Origin: Bartonella grahamii ATCC 700132
Lineage (GTDB): Bacteria; Pseudomonadota; Alphaproteobacteria; Rhizobiales; Rhizobiaceae
NCBI RefSeq assembly: GCF_000518085.1
Contig: NZ_KI912377.1
Span: 184,960 to 248,959 of the forward strand
DNA: 64,000 nucleotides
Direction: 5' to 3'
Part shown: in pieces, positions 30,469 through 40,113 of the stretch
How the letters are laid out: each line of letters opens with the position of its first letter
Position numbering within the stretch: the stretch's first letter is position 1
Translations under genes and position numbers: made by a program
Notes under the pieces: generated by a model
The model's database searches: none
Told to the model about the DNA's origin: nothing
Seen by the model: only the letters and a program-made list of their open reading frames with translations

Positions 30469-31508
30469 GTAATGTAAATATCTTACGCCAATATGATGAT
30501 ATTGATACAATTTTATCACCATCCCAGAATGATGTTGTCTTTGGTCATGAGGATGTTCGTCATTTTTTGACACAAATGCTTAAAGAAGAGCGTTTGCATC
30601 ATGCATTATTATTTGAAGGAGAATATGGGATTGGAAAAGCTACATTAGCCTTTCATCTTGCTTGGAACATTTTAAGTTCTCAACAGGATGCTTTCTTGAA
30701 ACCCGATCCTTATTCTACTCCATGGCGCCAAATTACACAAGGAAGTCACCCTGGTCTTTTGTATATTTCACGTCGATTTGATGTAAAAACGCAAAAGTTT
30801 AAAACAGGAATACTCGTTGATGATGTCCGTGATATTATGCATTTTTTAAGCCGAACATCGCAAGATAATGGATGGCGTATTGTTATTATTGATTCTGCAG
30901 ATGATATGAATAGAAATGCAGCAAATGCAATTCTCAAAATACTTGAAGAACCACCTTCAAAAACGCTATTTGTTATTATCGCGCATTCTTCAGGAAAATT
31001 GCTTCCAACAATCCATTCACGGTGTCAAAAAATTTCTTTTCGTCCGTTGAATAACGATGAAATGAAAAAAGTTATTATACATATTTTTGCCAATCAAAAC
31101 TTACCTGATGAGAAAACAATTGAAATAATTATTAAAAAATCTAAAGGAAGTCCTCGAAAAGCTGCTTTACTTATCTGCCATGACGGTCTTGAAATTATTA
31201 AAACAATTGATGTTCTCTTAGAGAAACCTGTTTGTAACGCAACGATTGTACATACTCTTGCACAAACATTTTCATCTGTTTCTTCTACATTCCAATTTCA
31301 ACAATTTTGTGATGAAATTCTTAATAAAATTCAAAAAAAAGCTATCATGCTCGTTGAAAAGGGTGACTTATTTCTCTCAAAAAAATATGCGGAAAAATGG
31401 CAAGAGATTCATCAAGAAATAGAGGAAATACAATTGTTTAATCTCGATAAAAAGCAGTTTGTTATTAACTTACTTTTTAAAGTTCATAAGATCATTCATG
31501 AGGATTAG
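30465..31508 (+). CDS. holB: DNA polymerase III subunit delta'
   Basis: This is a clamp-loader subunit of 347 residues. It has an AAA+ core with EGEYGIGKATLAFHLA (Walker A region, about 47-62), IDSADDMNRNAANAILKILEEPP and the sensor/SRC motif HSRCQKISF (about 185). The P-loop GIGKAT is intact or nearly so, as in other alphaproteobacteria. The coupled arrangement tmk-holB-metG-tatD is widespread in rhizobia. Confidence 0.93.
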   Translation: MSNVNILRQYDDIDTILSPSQNDVVFGHEDVRHFLTQMLKEERLHHALLFEGEYGIGKATLAFHLAWNILSSQQDAFLKPDPYSTPWRQITQGSHPGLLYISRRFDVKTQKFKTGILVDDVRDIMHFLSRTSQDNGWRIVIIDSADDMNRNAANAILKILEEPPSKTLFVIIAHSSGKLLPTIHSRCQKISFRPLNNDEMKKVIIHIFANQNLPDEKTIEIIIKKSKGSPRKAALLICHDGLEIIKTIDVLLEKPVCNATIVHTLAQTFSSVSSTFQFQQFCDEILNKIQKKAIMLVEKGDLFLSKKYAEKWQEIHQEIEEIQLFNLDKKQFVINLLFKVHKIIHED

Positions 31509-31584
31509 TTTTTCCGTGACAATACGATGAACAGACGTTATGTCATTATATCTTTTATTTATAGCGTTTTACAACGAGTATGAC

Positions 31585-33144
31585 ATGCGTGACACATATT
31601 ACATAACAACTCCCATTTTTTATCCTAATGGTGCTCCACATATTGGACATGCCTATAGTGCAATTGCAAGCGATGTCTTAGCCCGCTTTCAACGATTAAA
31701 CGGAAAAAATGTATTTTTTCTTTCTGGTACAGATGAGCATGGTCTAAAGATGCAACAAACCGCAGCAGCATTAGGCATGACACCTCAGCAACTTGCAGAT
31801 CGTAATAGTGCTGTGTTTCAAAAAATGCTTGCAGTATTAAATTGTTCTAACGATGATTTTATCCGTACGACAGAAGAACGCCATTATCAAGCTTGTCAAG
31901 AAATTTGGAAAAAGATGGAAGCAAATGGCGATATTTATCTCGGTCGTTATACGGGGTGGTATTCGGTTCGCCAAGAAGCCTATTATGAAGAAAAAGATAC
32001 GGAAATTGGACCAGACAACATCCGCCGTGAGAAAGAATTAGGCTCTCCAGTTGAATGGAATGAAGAAGAAAGTTATTTTTTTAGACTTTCTCATTATGAA
32101 AAAGCTCTTCTTGAATATTATGAAAAACATCCTGATTTTATTGCTCCACTTGAGCGGCGTAATGAAATTATAAGTTTTATCAAATCAGGTTTAAAAGATA
32201 TCTCTATTTCACGCGCAAGTTTTAACTGGGGCATTGCTGTTCCTGAGAATCCAAAGCACGTGATGTATGTCTGGGTTGATGCGCTTACAAATTATCTATC
32301 AGCAATTGGTTTTTTCAATGAAAATTCAAAAAAACGTGATTTTTGGCCTGCAAATACGCATATTATTGGTAAGGATATTATTCGTTTTCATGCAGTCTAT
32401 TGGCCGGCATTTTTAATGTCTGCTGGAATTGAATTGCCTAAAAATATTTTTGCACATGGTTTTTTACTTAATCGTGGTGCAAAAATGTCAAAATCTATTG
32501 GAAATGTCGTTGATCCTTTTGAAATGGTTGATCATTATGGTCTTGATCAGGTCCGTTATTTTCTTCTCCGTGAAGTACCATTCGGACAAGATGGTAGTTA
32601 TAGCCATGAAAGCCTTGTGAACCGTATTAATGCTGATCTTGCTAATGATCTTGGTAATTTAGCACAGCGCTGTTTGTCTATGATTGCCAAAAATTGTAAT
32701 GCACAAGTCCCGAGACCAACTTCATTTTTAGCTCAAGATAAACAGCTTTTAGAACAATCTCTTCAAGTACTTGAAACTGTACATCAAGCTATGTCTTCTT
32801 ATAGTATGCATTTAGCACTTTCAGCTATTTTTTCAATTGTAGCAGATGCCAACCGCTATTTTGCCAACGAACAACCTTGGAGTTTACGTAAAAATGACCA
32901 AGAGCGATTTTCTACAGTTCTTTATATCACTGTAGAAATCTTGCGGAGAATAGGAATTATGCTTTTACCTTTCATACCCCAATCAGCAGCGAAACTTCTT
33001 GATAGCCTTGCGGTTGCTGAAGATGATCGGTTGTTGTATCATATAAGTCACTCAAAAATTCAAGAAGGGCTTGATCTTCCACCACCAGAACCGATTTTTC
33101 CTCGTTATATCTTGAAGAAAGAAGATACTTATCATGTTGATTGA
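31585..33144 (+). CDS. metG: Methionyl-tRNA synthetase
   Basis: This enzyme charges tRNA-Met. From ATG 31585 (MRDTYYITTPIFYPNG) the protein has 519 residues. The HIGH motif reads PHIGHAYS (about 18-25) and the KMSKS motif reads AKMSKSIGN (about 308). The zinc-binding cysteine set is missing (segment WYSVRQEAYYEE), which marks the short MetG2 type normal for alphaproteobacteria, with no C-terminal tRNA-binding dimer domain. The frame opens earlier at 31540, but the extra residues are not family-like. It overlaps tatD by 11 bases. Confidence 0.96.
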   Translation: MRDTYYITTPIFYPNGAPHIGHAYSAIASDVLARFQRLNGKNVFFLSGTDEHGLKMQQTAAALGMTPQQLADRNSAVFQKMLAVLNCSNDDFIRTTEERHYQACQEIWKKMEANGDIYLGRYTGWYSVRQEAYYEEKDTEIGPDNIRREKELGSPVEWNEEESYFFRLSHYEKALLEYYEKHPDFIAPLERRNEIISFIKSGLKDISISRASFNWGIAVPENPKHVMYVWVDALTNYLSAIGFFNENSKKRDFWPANTHIIGKDIIRFHAVYWPAFLMSAGIELPKNIFAHGFLLNRGAKMSKSIGNVVDPFEMVDHYGLDQVRYFLLREVPFGQDGSYSHESLVNRINADLANDLGNLAQRCLSMIAKNCNAQVPRPTSFLAQDKQLLEQSLQVLETVHQAMSSYSMHLALSAIFSIVADANRYFANEQPWSLRKNDQERFSTVLYITVEILRRIGIMLLPFIPQSAAKLLDSLAVAEDDRLLYHISHSKIQEGLDLPPPEPIFPRYILKKEDTYHVD

Positions 33145-33907
33145 TACACATTGTCATCTTGATTTTGAAGATTTTTCACAAGATTTGGATAATGTTATCC
33201 AACGGGCTTTAGATGCTGACGTTAAACGTATGATAACAATTTCAACCCATGTTCATAAGTTAGATAAGCTGTTAGCCATTGCGCAAAGCTATGATCAAGT
33301 CTTTTGTTCTGTTGGAACACACCCCAATCATGCGCATGAAGAACAAAATATTACAGCGGAAGAGCTTATACAGCTCTCGAATCACCCTAAAATTGTTGCG
33401 TTTGGGGAAGGGGGACTTGATTATCATTATGATTATTCTACACCAGAAGAGCAAAAAAAAGTTTTTCAAGAACATATCATTGCTTCTCGAGAAACACAGA
33501 TTCCTCTTGTTATACATTCACGCAATGCCGATCTCGATATGGAGACAATATTACGTGAACAGATAAAAGAAGGAGCTTTCCCCTTTATCCTTCATTGTTA
33601 TTCGTCTGGAATGCAACTTGCTCATGCTGGAATCGAACTTGGTGGTTATATTTCTTTTTCAGGTATTCTCACTTTTAAAAATGCACTTGAAATCCGTGAA
33701 ATAGCAAAAATTGTGCCCCATGAGCATTTGTTAGTGGAAACAGATGCTCCATTCTTAGCACCTAGTCCCCATCGGGGAAAAACAAATGAACCGTCTTTTG
33801 TATGCTATACAGCAGCTGTTTTGGCTGAAACAATTGGCTTAAGCATTGAAGAAACAGCTCAAATAACAACGCGTAACGCTTTTCGTTTATTTAGTAAAAT
33901 GAAATAA
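33134..33907 (+). CDS. tatD: TatD family metal-dependent DNase
   Basis: This is a 257-residue TIM-barrel hydrolase with all TatD metal ligands visible: DTHCHLDF at the start, GEGGLDYHYD (about 95), PLVIHSRNA, FILHCYSSG and LVETDAPFLAP (about 205). Family members show 3'-5' DNase activity. It is translationally coupled to metG and followed after ten bases by the metallo-hydrolase gene. Confidence 0.95.
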   Translation: MLIDTHCHLDFEDFSQDLDNVIQRALDADVKRMITISTHVHKLDKLLAIAQSYDQVFCSVGTHPNHAHEEQNITAEELIQLSNHPKIVAFGEGGLDYHYDYSTPEEQKKVFQEHIIASRETQIPLVIHSRNADLDMETILREQIKEGAFPFILHCYSSGMQLAHAGIELGGYISFSGILTFKNALEIREIAKIVPHEHLLVETDAPFLAPSPHRGKTNEPSFVCYTAAVLAETIGLSIEETAQITTRNAFRLFSKMK

Positions 33908-33917
33908 GGCAAAAGAT

Positions 33918-34727
33918 ATGTGTGATCAATACCGATTTACAATATTAGGTTGTGGTCCTTCTCCAGGAGTGCCTCGGCCCAATGGTGATTGGGGAACATG
34001 TGATCCGAATAACCCTAAAAATAAACGCTACAGAAGTTCTTTATTAGTTGAACGTATTAAACCTTCAGGAGACAAAACAACAATCGTTATTGATACAGGT
34101 CCAGATTTTCGCTCACAAATGATTGATGCGCGTGTAAGCCATCTTGATGCTGCTCTTTACACACATTCTCATGCAGACCATATCCACGGTATTGATGATT
34201 TACGCAGCTATGCACTTGCACAAAAATGTCTAATAGATATCTATGCCGACAGATTTACACTAGAGCATCTCAAAAGTGCTTTCGGATATTGTTTTCAAAC
34301 ACCAAAAGCTTCATCTTATTCTCCCATTTTAAAAGAGCATCTTATCAATGAAGATAGCCAATTTATTATTCAGGGGCAGGGCGGAGCAATAAGCGTCAAT
34401 ACACATTTACAACATCACGGAAACATTCATTCCTTAGGTTTTCGGATTGGGAATGTTGCCTATTGTACGGATGTTAGTGAGTTTCCTGAAAAAACTTTAT
34501 CCAAATTAATGGACTTGGATGTTCTCATCATTGAAGCTCTTCAATTTAAATCTCATCCGAGTCATTTTTCTGTTGATCAAGCATTACAATGGATAGAATA
34601 TTTAAAGCCAAAACAAGCAATACTCACACATATGGACAGATCGCTGGATTACAATAAGGTTATAAATTACGTTCCATCCTATGTAAAACCTGCATATCAA
34701 GGTCTTATTTTTGAAACAGATGCATAA
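33918..34727 (+). CDS. MBL-fold metallo-hydrolase (PhnP-like)
   Basis: This is a 269-residue metallo-beta-lactamase-fold phosphodiesterase-like protein. It begins with FTILGCGPSPGVPRPNGDWG, contains the zinc motif THSHADHIHGIDDLR (about 77-92), a late YCTDVSEFP aspartate and LTHMDRSLDY with the last histidine. The layout resembles PhnP-type cyclic phosphodiesterases, but no phosphonate genes are nearby, so I leave the substrate open. It is the last gene of the dac-tmk-holB-metG-tatD run. Confidence 0.88.
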   Translation: MCDQYRFTILGCGPSPGVPRPNGDWGTCDPNNPKNKRYRSSLLVERIKPSGDKTTIVIDTGPDFRSQMIDARVSHLDAALYTHSHADHIHGIDDLRSYALAQKCLIDIYADRFTLEHLKSAFGYCFQTPKASSYSPILKEHLINEDSQFIIQGQGGAISVNTHLQHHGNIHSLGFRIGNVAYCTDVSEFPEKTLSKLMDLDVLIIEALQFKSHPSHFSVDQALQWIEYLKPKQAILTHMDRSLDYNKVINYVPSYVKPAYQGLIFETDA

Positions 34728-34834
34728 GCTTATTATGGGAATTTTTAAGTTAAATAAAACACTTTTAAATTTATCCTTTATTTTATTTCGTTTTTGACAT
34801 ATTTAGTGTTTTTTATGTCGAAAATGAGGCTTTT

Positions 34835-35194
34835 ATGTATAAGAATTTTAAGCGGGGTGTATGTATTGTGGTTTTAGCGGTTTCCTTGACAGCATGTGGA
34901 GGGCGTTTAGAAAAAAATATTTCAACGACAACATTACATGACGGATCAATGAGTTGTGCCGATATTCAACGGGAGTTTTTTGCTAATAAACGTCAGATTA
35001 ATGATACAATTGCAGAGCGTTCTAAAGCAAGAAATAAAAACGTGGCTTTAGCAGCAGCAGGTGTTATATTTGTACCTGCTTTGTTTTTTATGGATGTAAA
35101 ATCAAGTGAAAGTAATGAAATTTCAGCTTTAAATAATCGTAATGCTGTTTTGAGTGATCTTGCACGTATAAAACGTTGTAAAATAGTACAGTAA
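34835..35194 (+). CDS. Small putative lipoprotein
   Basis: This 119-residue protein has a clear lipoprotein signal: basic MYKNFKRG, hydrophobic VVLAVS and lipobox LTAC (Cys21). The rest has one hydrophobic segment (ALAAAGVIFVPALFFM, about 72-87) and two cysteines (CADIQ and RCKIVQ) that could pair in the periplasm. I do not recognise a named family. ATGAGGCTTTT precedes the ATG. A strong hairpin terminator follows at 35236. Confidence 0.8.
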   Translation: MYKNFKRGVCIVVLAVSLTACGGRLEKNISTTTLHDGSMSCADIQREFFANKRQINDTIAERSKARNKNVALAAAGVIFVPALFFMDVKSSESNEISALNNRNAVLSDLARIKRCKIVQ

Positions 35195-35521
35195 TTTTTA
35201 TTATTTATACGACGTAATTTCATCACAACTATTTTGGTCTTTGAGGAATATTCTCAAAGACCGAATATTTTAATGTGCGGTTCAATTATTATCGCCATTA
35301 CCATAATTTTTTTTAAAAAGTGAGTTGTACGATTATAAATATGATTTATGTTTTAAAGTAGGGTTTGCTTTGTTTTCCGGTGTCGTATTATCGCATAATA
35401 TATATTATGGAACTTTATGGAGGGAGTATATCTAGCACTAGCATTAGCACTTTGAGGAACGTATGTTTGAAAATTGTTATGATTGAAAATCGAGCCTGTT
35501 ATTCTGGCTAGAAAATTTCAA
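35195..35521. other. Spacer between convergent lipoprotein gene and DUF6163-like gene
   Basis: These 327 bases hold the terminator hairpin at 35236-35262 and otherwise no frame or motif I can support. Confidence 0.45.
35236..35262 (+). terminator. Hairpin after the small lipoprotein gene
   Basis: A perfect 10-bp stem, GGTCTTTGAG (35236-35245) and CTCAAAGACC (35253-35262), with a GAATATT loop and an AT-rich flank (GAATATTTTA). It lies 41 bases after the stop; the downstream T run is imperfect. Confidence 0.65.
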
Positions 35522-35935
35522 TCACGATGTTTTTTTATTTTTTACTCTTTTAAAAAAAATCATCACAATTTGTAGTATTATGAAAGCTAAAAACAATATT
35601 CCATGAAATAACGGTACAAATGGCTGATAAATAAAATCAGAATAATATATTGTTATTGCTTCAATTAATGCTGCAATACACCACACAATGATACCCCATA
35701 ATGAATACATCCAAAGTCCAACTAAGGCAATAGGATAGAGAATAGCCAATATAGCTGATGCAAATTGCCACTGCCAAGGCATAAGATCAAAACGCCATAG
35801 AATACCTGGAAAAACACCAACAAGACGTATCCAATAACAAATACCTAGGACTAAGCAAATGAGTGCCAAAAACCGTAAATAACAGTTATAGATTAAATTG
35901 ATTTTTGAAATCCGTTTGTGTGAATTATTTTTCAC
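35522..35935 (-). CDS. Small membrane protein (DUF6163-like)
   Basis: This 137-residue protein has four predicted membrane helices (about 15-35, 52-75, 80-100, 108-130) with a short basic N-terminus. The pattern and the RLVGVFPG...W.FD segment after helix 1 resemble rhizobial DUF6163 proteins, whose function is unknown. The ATG overlaps the stop of the upstream hydratase-family gene by four bases, so the two are cotranslated. Confidence 0.75.
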   Translation of the reverse strand: MKNNSHKRISKINLIYNCYLRFLALICLVLGICYWIRLVGVFPGILWRFDLMPWQWQFASAILAILYPIALVGLWMYSLWGIIVWCIAALIEAITIYYSDFIYQPFVPLFHGILFLAFIILQIVMIFFKRVKNKKTS

Positions 35936-36978
35936 AATAATAACTCTTGCTCAACAGGTTGGAAGTAAGAATCTACCATTTCATCTGTTACATTTGAAAG
36001 TTTATCTGGCTGCCATTGAGGTCTTTTATCCTTATCGATTAACATAGCACGTATACCTTCATGAAAATCATGTGAATTAATCATATGATGTGCAATACGG
36101 TTTTCAATTTTCATACAATCTTCCAACGTTTGAGATGAATTTTGTTTCATTTGTTTCCAGATAACTTTTAAACTTATCGGAGAACGTGACTGCAAAATAT
36201 CATAACATTCTTTAGCAAATAAAATACCTTCATTACTTTTTTTATGTAGCAACTCAAGACATTCTTCTAAGGTATGGGCACTAAAACAAGTGTTAATAAT
36301 ACAACGTATTTCATGACTCGTTTCATAGTCTTTTGTAATTGCTCGCTCGTTTAAAGCTAAAGTAGGATCTCCTTGCTCAATAATAGCTTTTTTAATCATA
36401 TCGAATTCAATTTCAGTAACGGCGTGTGTTGCTAATCCTAAATTTAAGCAATCTCCCCACTTTATGCGTGCGCCCGTTAATGCAAGATAGATGCCAAAAT
36501 GATTGGGAAGAGATGGTAAGAAAAAACTTGCACCTACATCTGGAAAAAATCCAATTGCACCTTCTGGCATAGCAAAAACTGTATTTTCTGTAACAATTCG
36601 ATGCGAACCATAGAGAGAAATACCTACCCCTCCTCCCATCCAAATACCGTTTAAGAAAGAAATGTAGGGCTTTGAAAAATGTTTGATATAAGCATTTAAA
36701 CTATATTCATCACTAAAGTATTGACAAGCAGAGGCACTTTTCCCCATATGGTAGATTTCTACAACATCTCCACCAGCACAAAAAGCACGCCCCTCCCCTT
36801 CAATTAAAACACAAGAAACATTATCATCTATTTCCCATGTCCTGAGAGCTTTTTTTAAAGCTGAAACCATTCGTTGATTCAGAGCGTTTAATACTGAAGG
36901 GCGTGTGAGCTTTATAATACCAGCACGCCCTTCTTTCGTAAAAGAAATATCATCATCTGCTCCAAAATCAATTTGCAT
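35932..36978 (-). CDS. Enoyl-CoA hydratase/isomerase family protein, 3-hydroxyisobutyryl-CoA hydrolase-like
   Basis: This 348-residue protein is of the crotonase superfamily. Its length and the motifs EGRAFCAGGDVVEIY (about 61-75), GIWMGGGVGISLYGSHRI and FAMPEGAIGFFPDVGASFFL (about 138-157) match 3-hydroxyisobutyryl-CoA hydrolases of valine breakdown, with Glu and Asp in the usual places. The C-terminal DKRPQWQPDKLSNV also fits. No other valine-catabolism genes are in the window, so the in vivo substrate is uncertain. It lies 25 bases after pcs. Confidence 0.88.
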   Translation of the reverse strand: MQIDFGADDDISFTKEGRAGIIKLTRPSVLNALNQRMVSALKKALRTWEIDDNVSCVLIEGEGRAFCAGGDVVEIYHMGKSASACQYFSDEYSLNAYIKHFSKPYISFLNGIWMGGGVGISLYGSHRIVTENTVFAMPEGAIGFFPDVGASFFLPSLPNHFGIYLALTGARIKWGDCLNLGLATHAVTEIEFDMIKKAIIEQGDPTLALNERAITKDYETSHEIRCIINTCFSAHTLEECLELLHKKSNEGILFAKECYDILQSRSPISLKVIWKQMKQNSSQTLEDCMKIENRIAHHMINSHDFHEGIRAMLIDKDKRPQWQPDKLSNVTDEMVDSYFQPVEQELLL

Positions 36979-37003
36979 CTTACACCCTTCTTAAAACAAC
37001 TAT

Positions 37004-37816
37004 TTATTGTTTTTTTATATTTTTTGCCCCAAGTTGAGGAAATATTTGCATGATTGCGCCAATACAATATATATAAATTCCTGTTACTGAAATTCCTATT
37101 TTAACCCAAGAGGGAGCCTCTAGTTGATAAAAGAATGCAGAAACACAAAAAAAACACCATAAGAGAAAAATTGGAAAATTAACTCTGCGTAAACGAAGGA
37201 CTCTTACTGGATGGATAAAATAAATTGGCAAAAAAGATATAATCGCCGATAAAACAATAATGATAAAAGTAATCCACTCTCCCGGTCTTACGACAAAAAG
37301 CGTAAAAATCATCATATTCCAAACAACAGGAAATCCTTTAAAAAAGTTTTCTTTGGTTTTCATGCTAGTATCTGCATAATAAATAGCAGATGAAATAACA
37401 ATAATTGCACTCAATGAAAACGATAACCCTACCCCCATAAAACCACTTTGATAGAGTGCAAAAGCAGGAATTAAGACATAAGTCACGTAATCAATAATAT
37501 TATCTAATAGCTCTCCAGACCATGTTGGAAGAACGTATTTAACATCAAGTTTGCGTGCAATTGGTCCATCTATACCATCGACGAGAAGTGCAAGCCCAAG
37601 CCAACAGAACATAGCTGTCCATTCTTTTTGAGAGGCTGATATAAGAGAAAGAAACGCTAAAAAGGATCCCGAAGCTGTTAGTAAATGAACAGAAAAAGCC
37701 TTTGCTTGTGGCATTGTTACTTTTTTATGGCGTAATAATTTAGCATTTGTTTTGATTTTCTTTGTTAGTTTACGTTTCAAGGTTTTCTTATCCTCGTTTT
37801 TAAAGTCTTCAACCAT
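37004..37816 (-). CDS. pcs: Phosphatidylcholine synthase
   Basis: This membrane enzyme makes phosphatidylcholine from CDP-diacylglycerol and free choline in one step. The 270-residue protein has about eight hydrophobic segments and the CDP-alcohol phosphotransferase motif LLVDGIDGPIARKLDV (about residues 83-98) in the Pcs variant. The Pcs pathway is found in bacteria living with eukaryotes that supply choline. An N-terminal Lys-rich stretch (about 1-35) precedes the first helix; a shorter start is possible. Confidence 0.93.
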   Translation of the reverse strand: MVEDFKNEDKKTLKRKLTKKIKTNAKLLRHKKVTMPQAKAFSVHLLTASGSFLAFLSLISASQKEWTAMFCWLGLALLVDGIDGPIARKLDVKYVLPTWSGELLDNIIDYVTYVLIPAFALYQSGFMGVGLSFSLSAIIVISSAIYYADTSMKTKENFFKGFPVVWNMMIFTLFVVRPGEWITFIIIVLSAIISFLPIYFIHPVRVLRLRRVNFPIFLLWCFFCVSAFFYQLEAPSWVKIGISVTGIYIYCIGAIMQIFPQLGAKNIKKQ

Positions 37817-37999
37817 CTATCAATACGCCATTTTTTTACCGATGATATAACCCAGCATTTAAAAAAATCATAAAAAGGTTACTTTTTTATATCGCATTAT
37901 TTATTACATACTATAATAGAAGAGCTTCATATAATAAAAAGAGAGTGATCATTTGGAAATGTTAAAATATTTTCTCAATGGATAAAGGTTCAAATCGTT

Positions 38000-39226
38000 G
38001 TGATATTTGAAAAGAAAGAGCATAAAGATATTGCTGTTATTGGTGCAGGTCCTGTGGGAATGTTGTCCGCACTGAGTCTTGCACATGAGGGGTTTTCTGT
38101 TTTTCTTGTTGGCCCCCCTGCTCATACAGATGAGTTACGGACAACTGCTCTTATGATGCCTGCAATACGCATGCTTCAAAAGCTCAATATTTGGAATAAT
38201 ATTCAAAAATATGCTGCTGCTTTATCCTACATGAGAATTGTAGATATAACTTCTAGAATTGTGCATGCTCCTACGGTGCATTTTTCTTCTGCTGAAATTG
38301 GTGAAAAAGCTTTTGGCTATAATATACCTAATGTAAAATTGAACAGTGCTTTAGTCGATGCTGTTACACATACGCCCAATATTACAAGATTTGTTTCGGC
38401 AGCCAAATCTATTCATCACACAAAAAACCATGTATGTATTACTCTTGCTGATTATAGAGTCATTCAAGCACCACTTGTTGTTGCTGCTGATGGACGTCAC
38501 TCTCTTACACGTGCCGCAGCAGGAATAAGTGTCAAACAGTGGAATTATCCACAAAAAGCACTTGTTCTCAACTTTTCTCATGAGTTTTCTCATCAAAATA
38601 CATCAACCGAATTTCATACAGAACATGGTCCATTTACACAGGTTCCTTTACCAGGGCGAAGATCTAGTCTTGTATGGGTTGTTCATCCTTCTCGTGCTGA
38701 GGAATTATTGAATATAGAACCAAAAGAAATTGCAAAAATGATCGAAAACCAAATGCAATCAATGCTTGGAAAGCTACGCTTAGAAACATCAATTCAAGCA
38801 TGGCCGCTTTCAGGACTTCTTTCTCATCATTTTGCTGCTAATCGAACAATTTTAGTGGGTGAAGCCGCTCATGTTTTTCCCCCTATTGGAGCACAAGGAT
38901 TGAATTTAGGATTCCGTGATGTCCAAACGTTGATTGATATTTTACCCAATAAAATGTCCAACTCTAACTCTGAAATGATTGTTGCGCATTATAACAAATG
39001 CCGCAAACCAGATATATTAATCCGAAGTGGAGCTGTTCATACACTTAACTCTGCTCTACTTTCTCATATGTTGCCTGTTCATATGATACGAAGCGTTGGG
39101 CTTGGTTTGTTACATAGTTTTTCACCATTACGTAATTTATTTATGCGCGAAGGAATGTATCCCGGTTATGGATTCAAGGAAATTATGCAAATATTTCCAA
39201 CAAAATCATCTAAACAGCTCTACTGA
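38000..39226 (+). CDS. UbiH/UbiF/COQ6-family FAD-dependent monooxygenase
   Basis: This is a 408-residue flavoprotein hydroxylase of ubiquinone synthesis. It has the FAD-binding DIAVIGAGPVGMLSALSLA at the N-terminus, the DGRHSLTR motif (about 157) and the second FAD motif LVGEAAHVFPPIGAQGLNLGFRD (about 285-307). Which ring position it acts on cannot be told. The start is a GTG at 38000 with AAAGG upstream. The gene is divergent from pcs. Confidence 0.9.
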   Translation: MIFEKKEHKDIAVIGAGPVGMLSALSLAHEGFSVFLVGPPAHTDELRTTALMMPAIRMLQKLNIWNNIQKYAAALSYMRIVDITSRIVHAPTVHFSSAEIGEKAFGYNIPNVKLNSALVDAVTHTPNITRFVSAAKSIHHTKNHVCITLADYRVIQAPLVVAADGRHSLTRAAAGISVKQWNYPQKALVLNFSHEFSHQNTSTEFHTEHGPFTQVPLPGRRSSLVWVVHPSRAEELLNIEPKEIAKMIENQMQSMLGKLRLETSIQAWPLSGLLSHHFAANRTILVGEAAHVFPPIGAQGLNLGFRDVQTLIDILPNKMSNSNSEMIVAHYNKCRKPDILIRSGAVHTLNSALLSHMLPVHMIRSVGLGLLHSFSPLRNLFMREGMYPGYGFKEIMQIFPTKSSKQLY

Positions 39227-39768
39227 GCAATAATGGATAATAACGTAAAATAAACAAATAATAATAAGTCAATAAGGTATCAATACCACAGAAAAATTAT
39301 TTCTATTTGAGTTTTTGTAATAAAACATGTAAAATTGTTAGTACTATACATCATTTTTTATTAAAAATTATTATATATATTTAGCAGACTAATATAAAAT
39401 AAGAAAAAATAATTATAATAAATATATTTCTTATAGTTTTGTATGAAATATAAAAATTACAGATAAAAAACTAATAAGCATAATAATTAAGTTAATTATA
39501 GACTACAGATGGAATTGTAAAGATATCTTGCTAAATCATGTCTGTTAAATTTTACACTATAAAGCAAATGAAAAATAATACCATTTTGAAATAGTTATTT
39601 TATAACATTAATTTTAATAAGAAAATAAATAATAAAAAACATTTTTATTTAATCAATAGAGTTTCAAAACTTTTTATCATTAAGTATAATATTAAAAATA
39701 AAATCATCTTGGGAACTTGTTAGTAACACAGAGGTTAATGAAGTGTTGTTTCAACAAATGGTGACAAG
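39227..39768. other. Very AT-rich spacer
   Basis: This is 542 bases, nearly all A and T, with many short A/T runs and no frame. It probably contains the promoter of the following small genes; nothing specific is visible. Confidence 0.45.
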
Positions 39769-40113
39769 ATGAAACTAAATAAATTTTTGAAATTAAGTAT
39801 TTTTTTTATAATGATTGTATGTGTCTCATTGACAGTCACTACTTCAATCAGTGAGGTTTTTCATCTTCCTTATTGTCAAGCCTTTACCTATAGCTCTACT
39901 CAAAATGTCACTAAAATAGGTCAGAACTCATTTACTGCTTCACAAGTTAAAAATTGTCTTATGCAAAATGGTTTTGAGAATATTAAACGATTGCGTTTAG
40001 ATGACAAAGGCATCTGGCGTGCTTTAGTAAAATTTAAAAAGTCCCATTTTTTCGTATCCGTTGACTATTCAGGAACAGTTAGCATTCAAAATGAAAGAAA
40101 AAAATATGATTGA
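39769..40113 (+). CDS. Small exported protein, PepSY-like C-terminal half
   Basis: This 114-residue protein has a signal peptide or N-terminal anchor (MKLNKFLKLSIFFIMIVCVSL). The C-terminal half, with SQVKNCLMQNGFENIKRLRLD, GIWRAL and FFVSVDYSGTVSIQ, has the helix-plus-strands pattern of small PepSY-like periplasmic proteins. I do not recognise a named family. It overlaps the next gene by eight bases, so the two probably work or are made together. Confidence 0.7.
   Translation: MKLNKFLKLSIFFIMIVCVSLTVTTSISEVFHLPYCQAFTYSSTQNVTKIGQNSFTASQVKNCLMQNGFENIKRLRLDDKGIWRALVKFKKSHFFVSVDYSGTVSIQNERKKYD

Noticed and set aside
37985-37999. tRNA T-loop-like GGTTCAAATC before the UbiH-family gene
   Set aside because: No acceptor, D or anticodon arms can be built around it.
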